DNA from: Acidipila rosea
Lineage (GTDB): Bacteria > Acidobacteriota > Terriglobia > Terriglobales > Acidobacteriaceae
Direction of reading: 5' to 3'
NCBI RefSeq assembly: GCF_004339725.1
Contig: NZ_SMGK01000002.1
Span: 868,001 to 932,000, forward strand
Length of the DNA: 64,000 nt
The translations under genes were made by a program, and so were the position numbers. Shown piece after piece: positions 60,968 through 64,000 of this stretch. Each line of letters begins with the position of its first letter. Position 1 is the first letter of the stretch. Below the pieces are notes generated by a model. The model did no database searches. It worked only from the letters and a program-made list of their open reading frames with translations, and was not told where the DNA came from.

Positions 60968-63619
60968 TTGCATCGCTTACTAGAAAAAATGAACCCGCAG
61001 CAGCGGGAGGGCGTGGAGTCAGTGGACGGGCCGGTGCTGCTGCTGGCCGGAGCGGGCTCGGGCAAGACGCGGGTCATCACGCACCGGATCGCCTACCTGA
61101 TCGAAGAGCGCGGCGTAGCGCCGGACTCGATCCTTGCGGTCACCTTTACCAATAAAGCTTCAAAGGAGATGCAGGAGCGCGTCGAGAAGCTGATAGGGAC
61201 GAGCACGCTGGCGAAGCCGCTGATCTCGACCTTCCACTCGTTCTGCGTGCGGGCGCTGCGGCGGGATATCGAAGCGCTGCGCATTGGCGGTGAAGGGCTG
61301 ACGCGGAGCTTTGCCATCTATGACGAAAGCGACCAGCAGTCGGTGGTGAAGCAGATCATGCGGCGGATGGGGCTGGACGACAAGCAGCTGACGCCGCGCG
61401 TGGTGCTGTCGAAGATTTCATGGGCGAAGAACCACATGCTCGATCCGCAGGAGTACTACCTGCAGTCGGCGGATGCGACGGGCGAGCGGGTGGCGCATAT
61501 CTTCGAGGCCTATCGCAAGGAACTGCGCAAGAACAATGCGCTCGATTTCGACGACCTGCTGCTCGAGGCGGTGCGGCTGCTGAAGTCTTCAGGCGAGGTG
61601 CGGGAGCGGTATAACCGGCGCTATCGCTACCTGCTGATCGACGAGTATCAGGACACGAACCGGCCGCAGTATGAGCTGATGAAGCTGCTGGCGGGGCCGG
61701 AGAAGAATGTCTGCGTGGTGGGCGACGAGGACCAGAGCATCTACTCATGGCGCGGCGCGGACATCCGCAACATTCTCGAGTTTGAGCGCGACTTTCCCGG
61801 AGCGAAGACGATCCGGCTGGAGCAGAACTACCGCTCGACGCAGATCATCCTTGAAGGCGCGGGGGCGGTGGTGGCCCGCAATGCGCAGCGCAAGGGAAAG
61901 AACCTGTGGACGGCGCGCGAGGGCGGCTCGCTGATCGGCTACTACGAAGCGCCGGACGGAGAGAACGAGGCGCTGTTCATTGCCGATTACATCAACAAAT
62001 ATCTGCGCAAGGCGGGCGAGGAGCAGGAGATGCCGCGCGCGGCGGTGCTCTACCGAACCAATTCGCAGTCGCGACTGGTGGAAGAGGCGCTGCGCCGCTA
62101 CGGCATCAGCTACACGATGGTGGGCGGCTTCTCATTTTATGAGCGAGCGGAGATCAAAGACCTGCTCAGCTACCTGAAGCTGGTGCAGAACCCGAACGAC
62201 TCGATTGCGCTGCAGAGGGTCATCAATACGCCGGCGCGCGGCATTGGCAAGACGACGCTGGAGACGCTGGAGCGGCTGGCGATCGAAACGGGCACGACGA
62301 CCTGGACCGCGATCGATCGCGCCAGCAAGGAAAAGCTGCTGCCCGGGCGGGCGCTGGTGGCGCTGGAGAACTTTCGCCGGATGATCGAAGACGCGCGCGC
62401 GATGCTGGCGCCGGGCTTCGCGGAAAAGCTGGCGGAAGACGTTGCCGAGGCGGAGGAGATAACGCCGGAGGCGATTGCGGAGGAAGCGGACACGAGCTTC
62501 GACTTCGGAGACGAAGCGCAGCATGGGCTGGCGTTCGCCCCGGAAGAAGATATTGCGTTCGACGCTACGTCGTTCAATCCCTTTGCGGAAGAGGCGCCGA
62601 AGCCGCGCGTGGCCCCGGCCAAAGTGGCTGCGGCAGTGAAGGAAGAGCCGGTGGCAGCGTTCCGCCAGCCGGGCGACGCGGCGACGCTGCCGGAGCTGAT
62701 CCGGTTTATCAACGACCGGAGCGGGTATCTGCGGTCGCTTGAAGAGGAAGGGACGCCGGAGGCCTTTTCGCGGATTGAAAACCTGAAGGAATTGGCCAAC
62801 GCGGCGCAGGATGCGCAGGAGCGCGGCGAGACGCTGGCGGAGTTTCTGGACCATGCGGCGCTGGTGAGCGACACGGACAAATTCGACGCGGACTCGCGGG
62901 TGACGCTGATGACGCTGCACGCAGCGAAGGGTCTGGAGTTCCCGGTGGTGCTGCTGGCGGGGATGGAGGAAGGGCTGTTTCCGCACTCGCGGACGCTGAA
63001 CGACCGCGACCAGATGGAAGAGGAGCGGCGGCTCTGCTACGTGGGGATGACGCGGGCGATGGACACGCTGGTGGTGACGCGGGCGCGGTACAGGCGGCGC
63101 TATGGCAACGACATGCCGGAGGCGAGCCTGCCCTCGCGGTTCCTCGAAGAGATTCCCTCACACCTGGTTGAAGAGGTGGCCGGAAGCCAGCCGCGAGGAA
63201 TGGGCTGGAGCAGCGGCGGCTATGGCCAGTCGCGCTACGGACGCGGCAACGACGAGCATGAGGGCGGCAGGCACTACAGCTACGAGGACGAGGATCAGCG
63301 GCCGGTCTTTGCGCGGAGCTCCTCGGCTTCATCGTCGGCGTCCTCGTCGGCGAAGGCTGCTCCGAACTCGCTCGACAATATTGCACAGTTCTTCTCCGCC
63401 CGCGGGGGAACGGCGGCGAAACGGCCGAAGGTGGACGTTCCGGAGCCGAGCGGGGCGACGGGATTCAGAAGCGGACAGCGGGTTCGCCACCCGAAGTATG
63501 GCGAGGGCGTGGTCTTTCGTCGTGAGGGAGATGGGGAAGACGCGAAGATTACAGTACAATTTACGAAGTTCGGAGTGAAGAAGCTGGTGGAGAAGTTCGC
63601 CCAGCTTGAACGGCTCTGA
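60968..63619 (+). CDS. UvrD/PcrA/Rep-type DNA helicase
   Basis: About 883 residues. SF1 motifs in order: LLAGAGSGKTRVITHRIAYL (Walker A), LALDFDDLL, LLIDEYQDTN, VGDEDQSIYSWRGAD, RLEQNYRSTQ, LMTLHAAKGLEFPVVLLAGMEEGLFP and LCYVGMTRA. The C-terminus GQRVRHPKYGEGVVFRREGDGEDAKITVQF is the Tudor-like domain of PcrA/UvrD that binds RNA polymerase. Within the 2B region, about 62440-62680, an acidic, low-complexity stretch (EEITPEAIAEEADTSFDFGD...) is inserted. The TTG at 60968 gives a family-like start (HRLLEKMNPQQREGV); the ATG at 60989 is an alternative. Confidence 0.93.
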   Translation: MHRLLEKMNPQQREGVESVDGPVLLLAGAGSGKTRVITHRIAYLIEERGVAPDSILAVTFTNKASKEMQERVEKLIGTSTLAKPLISTFHSFCVRALRRDIEALRIGGEGLTRSFAIYDESDQQSVVKQIMRRMGLDDKQLTPRVVLSKISWAKNHMLDPQEYYLQSADATGERVAHIFEAYRKELRKNNALDFDDLLLEAVRLLKSSGEVRERYNRRYRYLLIDEYQDTNRPQYELMKLLAGPEKNVCVVGDEDQSIYSWRGADIRNILEFERDFPGAKTIRLEQNYRSTQIILEGAGAVVARNAQRKGKNLWTAREGGSLIGYYEAPDGENEALFIADYINKYLRKAGEEQEMPRAAVLYRTNSQSRLVEEALRRYGISYTMVGGFSFYERAEIKDLLSYLKLVQNPNDSIALQRVINTPARGIGKTTLETLERLAIETGTTTWTAIDRASKEKLLPGRALVALENFRRMIEDARAMLAPGFAEKLAEDVAEAEEITPEAIAEEADTSFDFGDEAQHGLAFAPEEDIAFDATSFNPFAEEAPKPRVAPAKVAAAVKEEPVAAFRQPGDAATLPELIRFINDRSGYLRSLEEEGTPEAFSRIENLKELANAAQDAQERGETLAEFLDHAALVSDTDKFDADSRVTLMTLHAAKGLEFPVVLLAGMEEGLFPHSRTLNDRDQMEEERRLCYVGMTRAMDTLVVTRARYRRRYGNDMPEASLPSRFLEEIPSHLVEEVAGSQPRGMGWSSGGYGQSRYGRGNDEHEGGRHYSYEDEDQRPVFARSSSASSSASSSAKAAPNSLDNIAQFFSARGGTAAKRPKVDVPEPSGATGFRSGQRVRHPKYGEGVVFRREGDGEDAKITVQFTKFGVKKLVEKFAQLERL

Positions 63620-63653
63620 AATTTGCAGGAACACTCCGGAAAAGAGATCAGAA

Positions 63654-63809
63654 ATGGCAAACACGACCAATATTGAAGACAAAGCAGAACGCAAGAAAGT
63701 AAAGCGCGCGGCGCGCAAGAAGGCAGCCCCCAAGGGACCGCGGACAGGCGCGCGCGGCGAAGCCAAGCAGAAGGTCAAGAAGCTCGCCCGCGGCCAGAGC
63801 AAGCGGTAG
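63654..63809 (+). CDS. Small lysine-rich basic protein
   Basis: 51 residues (ANTTNIEDKAERKKVKRAARKKAAPKGPRTGARG...). Nearly 40% Lys/Arg, no hydrophobic segment; the composition resembles small nucleic-acid-binding or ribosome-associated proteins. It begins 34 bases after the helicase and may share its transcript. Function unknown. A longer frame upstream overlaps the helicase end and lacks its own start support. Confidence 0.55.
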   Translation: MANTTNIEDKAERKKVKRAARKKAAPKGPRTGARGEAKQKVKKLARGQSKR

Positions 63810-63817
63810 TCAGAGGC

Positions 63818-63849
63818 GTCTGCCCGCGAATTGATTTCGCCGGGCAGAC
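63818..63849 (+). terminator. Hairpin after the small basic protein gene
   Basis: Stem GTCTGCCCG (63818-63826) and complement 63841-63849, with an inner CGAA/TTCG pairing in the loop. The following CCTTAACC is a weak T tract. Confidence 0.5.
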
Positions 63850-63879
63850 CCTTAACCGTTACACTCCCCACAGCATGAT

Positions 63880-64000
63880 TTGAGGAGCGCGGACCTGCCG
63901 AGCCAACTTTTCGCCAGAAAATCAATCGACAAGCTGATCGCCGAGTCGGAAAACCCAGAACACGCGCTGAAGAAGACGCTGGGGCCGGTGTCGCTGACTG
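63880..64000 (+). CDS. Amino-acid permease (APC superfamily), 3' end beyond window
   Basis: Only about 40 residues are visible: LPSQLFARKSIDKLIAESEN then EHALKKTLGPVSLT. This matches the N-terminal cytoplasmic lead of APC amino-acid permeases (cationic amino-acid transporter type). The start is either TTG at 63880 or CTG at 63895; TGAGGAG at 63881-63887 sits seven bases before the CTG, which favours it, but CTG starts are rare. The 3' end lies beyond base 64000. Confidence 0.6.
   Translation, partial: MRSADLPSQLFARKSIDKLIAESENPEHALKKTLGPVSLT

Overview
The window looks like a chromosomal stretch of an Acidobacteriota genome, most likely class Terriglobia, family Acidobacteriaceae. This rests on gene content: two very large Oar-type TonB-dependent receptors with an N-terminal carboxypeptidase-regulatory-like domain, a bacillithiol-type deacetylase, many secreted esterases and glycosidases, GC-rich codon use and frequent TTG/GTG starts. 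It is inference; no rRNA is present. I found no tRNA, rRNA, CRISPR array, insertion sequence or prophage. Genes are packed tightly and no gap between genes exceeds about 300 bases.

Region 1 (0-11.3 kb) is carbohydrate and secondary metabolism. It opens with the 3' part of a beta-helix glycosidase with a PKD domain, then two divergent alpha/beta-hydrolases, the second followed by an ATP-grasp ligase. An IclR regulator faces an L-fucose operon: lipoprotein alpha-L-fucosidase, Gfo/Idh/MocA oxidoreductase, 2-keto-3-deoxy-L-fuconate dehydrogenase, L-fuconate dehydratase and a FAH-family hydrolase, with a rhamnose/fucose-type mutarotase convergent at the end. The lactonase and transporter are missing. 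A divergent sugar-1-dehydrogenase/SMP-30 lactonase pair at 27.4-29.3 kb could supply the missing upper steps.

Region 2 (11.3-27.4 kb) is mostly housekeeping: L31, DusB, BshB1-like deacetylase, a propeller lipoprotein, small catalase, sugar isomerase-like protein, a fused homocysteine methyltransferase/MTHFR, XseB, a B12-type radical SAM enzyme, SecA, DsbD and a VOC protein.

Region 3 (27.4-42.2 kb) is outer-membrane and accessory: the SDR/SMP-30 pair, a PHP hydrolase plus phospholipase-C-like operon behind a TonB receptor, a tail-anchored coiled-coil protein, a Tat-exported alpha/alpha-barrel protein followed by a second TonB receptor, and a solitary GvpL/GvpF homologue.

Region 4 (42.3-64 kb) carries PgsA, a glycine-rich secreted protein, MurC, an AMIN-type amidase, L27/L21, a glycosyltransferase with an MFS transporter, a DUF421-membrane protein-DUF421 cassette, a RodZ-like protein, an FtsX-type permease, a second glycosyltransferase, an esterase, a TauE/SafE-SemiSWEET pair, a DUF971 protein, a VapBC-LOG overlapping operon, a UvrD/PcrA helicase, a small basic protein and the start of an amino-acid permease.

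The most interesting non-genic signal is a pair of 32-nt Fur-box-like tandem dyads, at 14049-14080 and 32097-32128, each directly upstream of a minus-strand gene or operon (bshB1-like; PHP-phospholipase). They suggest a shared metal-responsive regulator. No single wholly new defence-type or biosynthetic system was found. The best candidates for something under-described are the DUF421 sandwich, the VapBC-LOG overlap, the orphan GvpL/F protein and the hydrolase/ATP-grasp pair.
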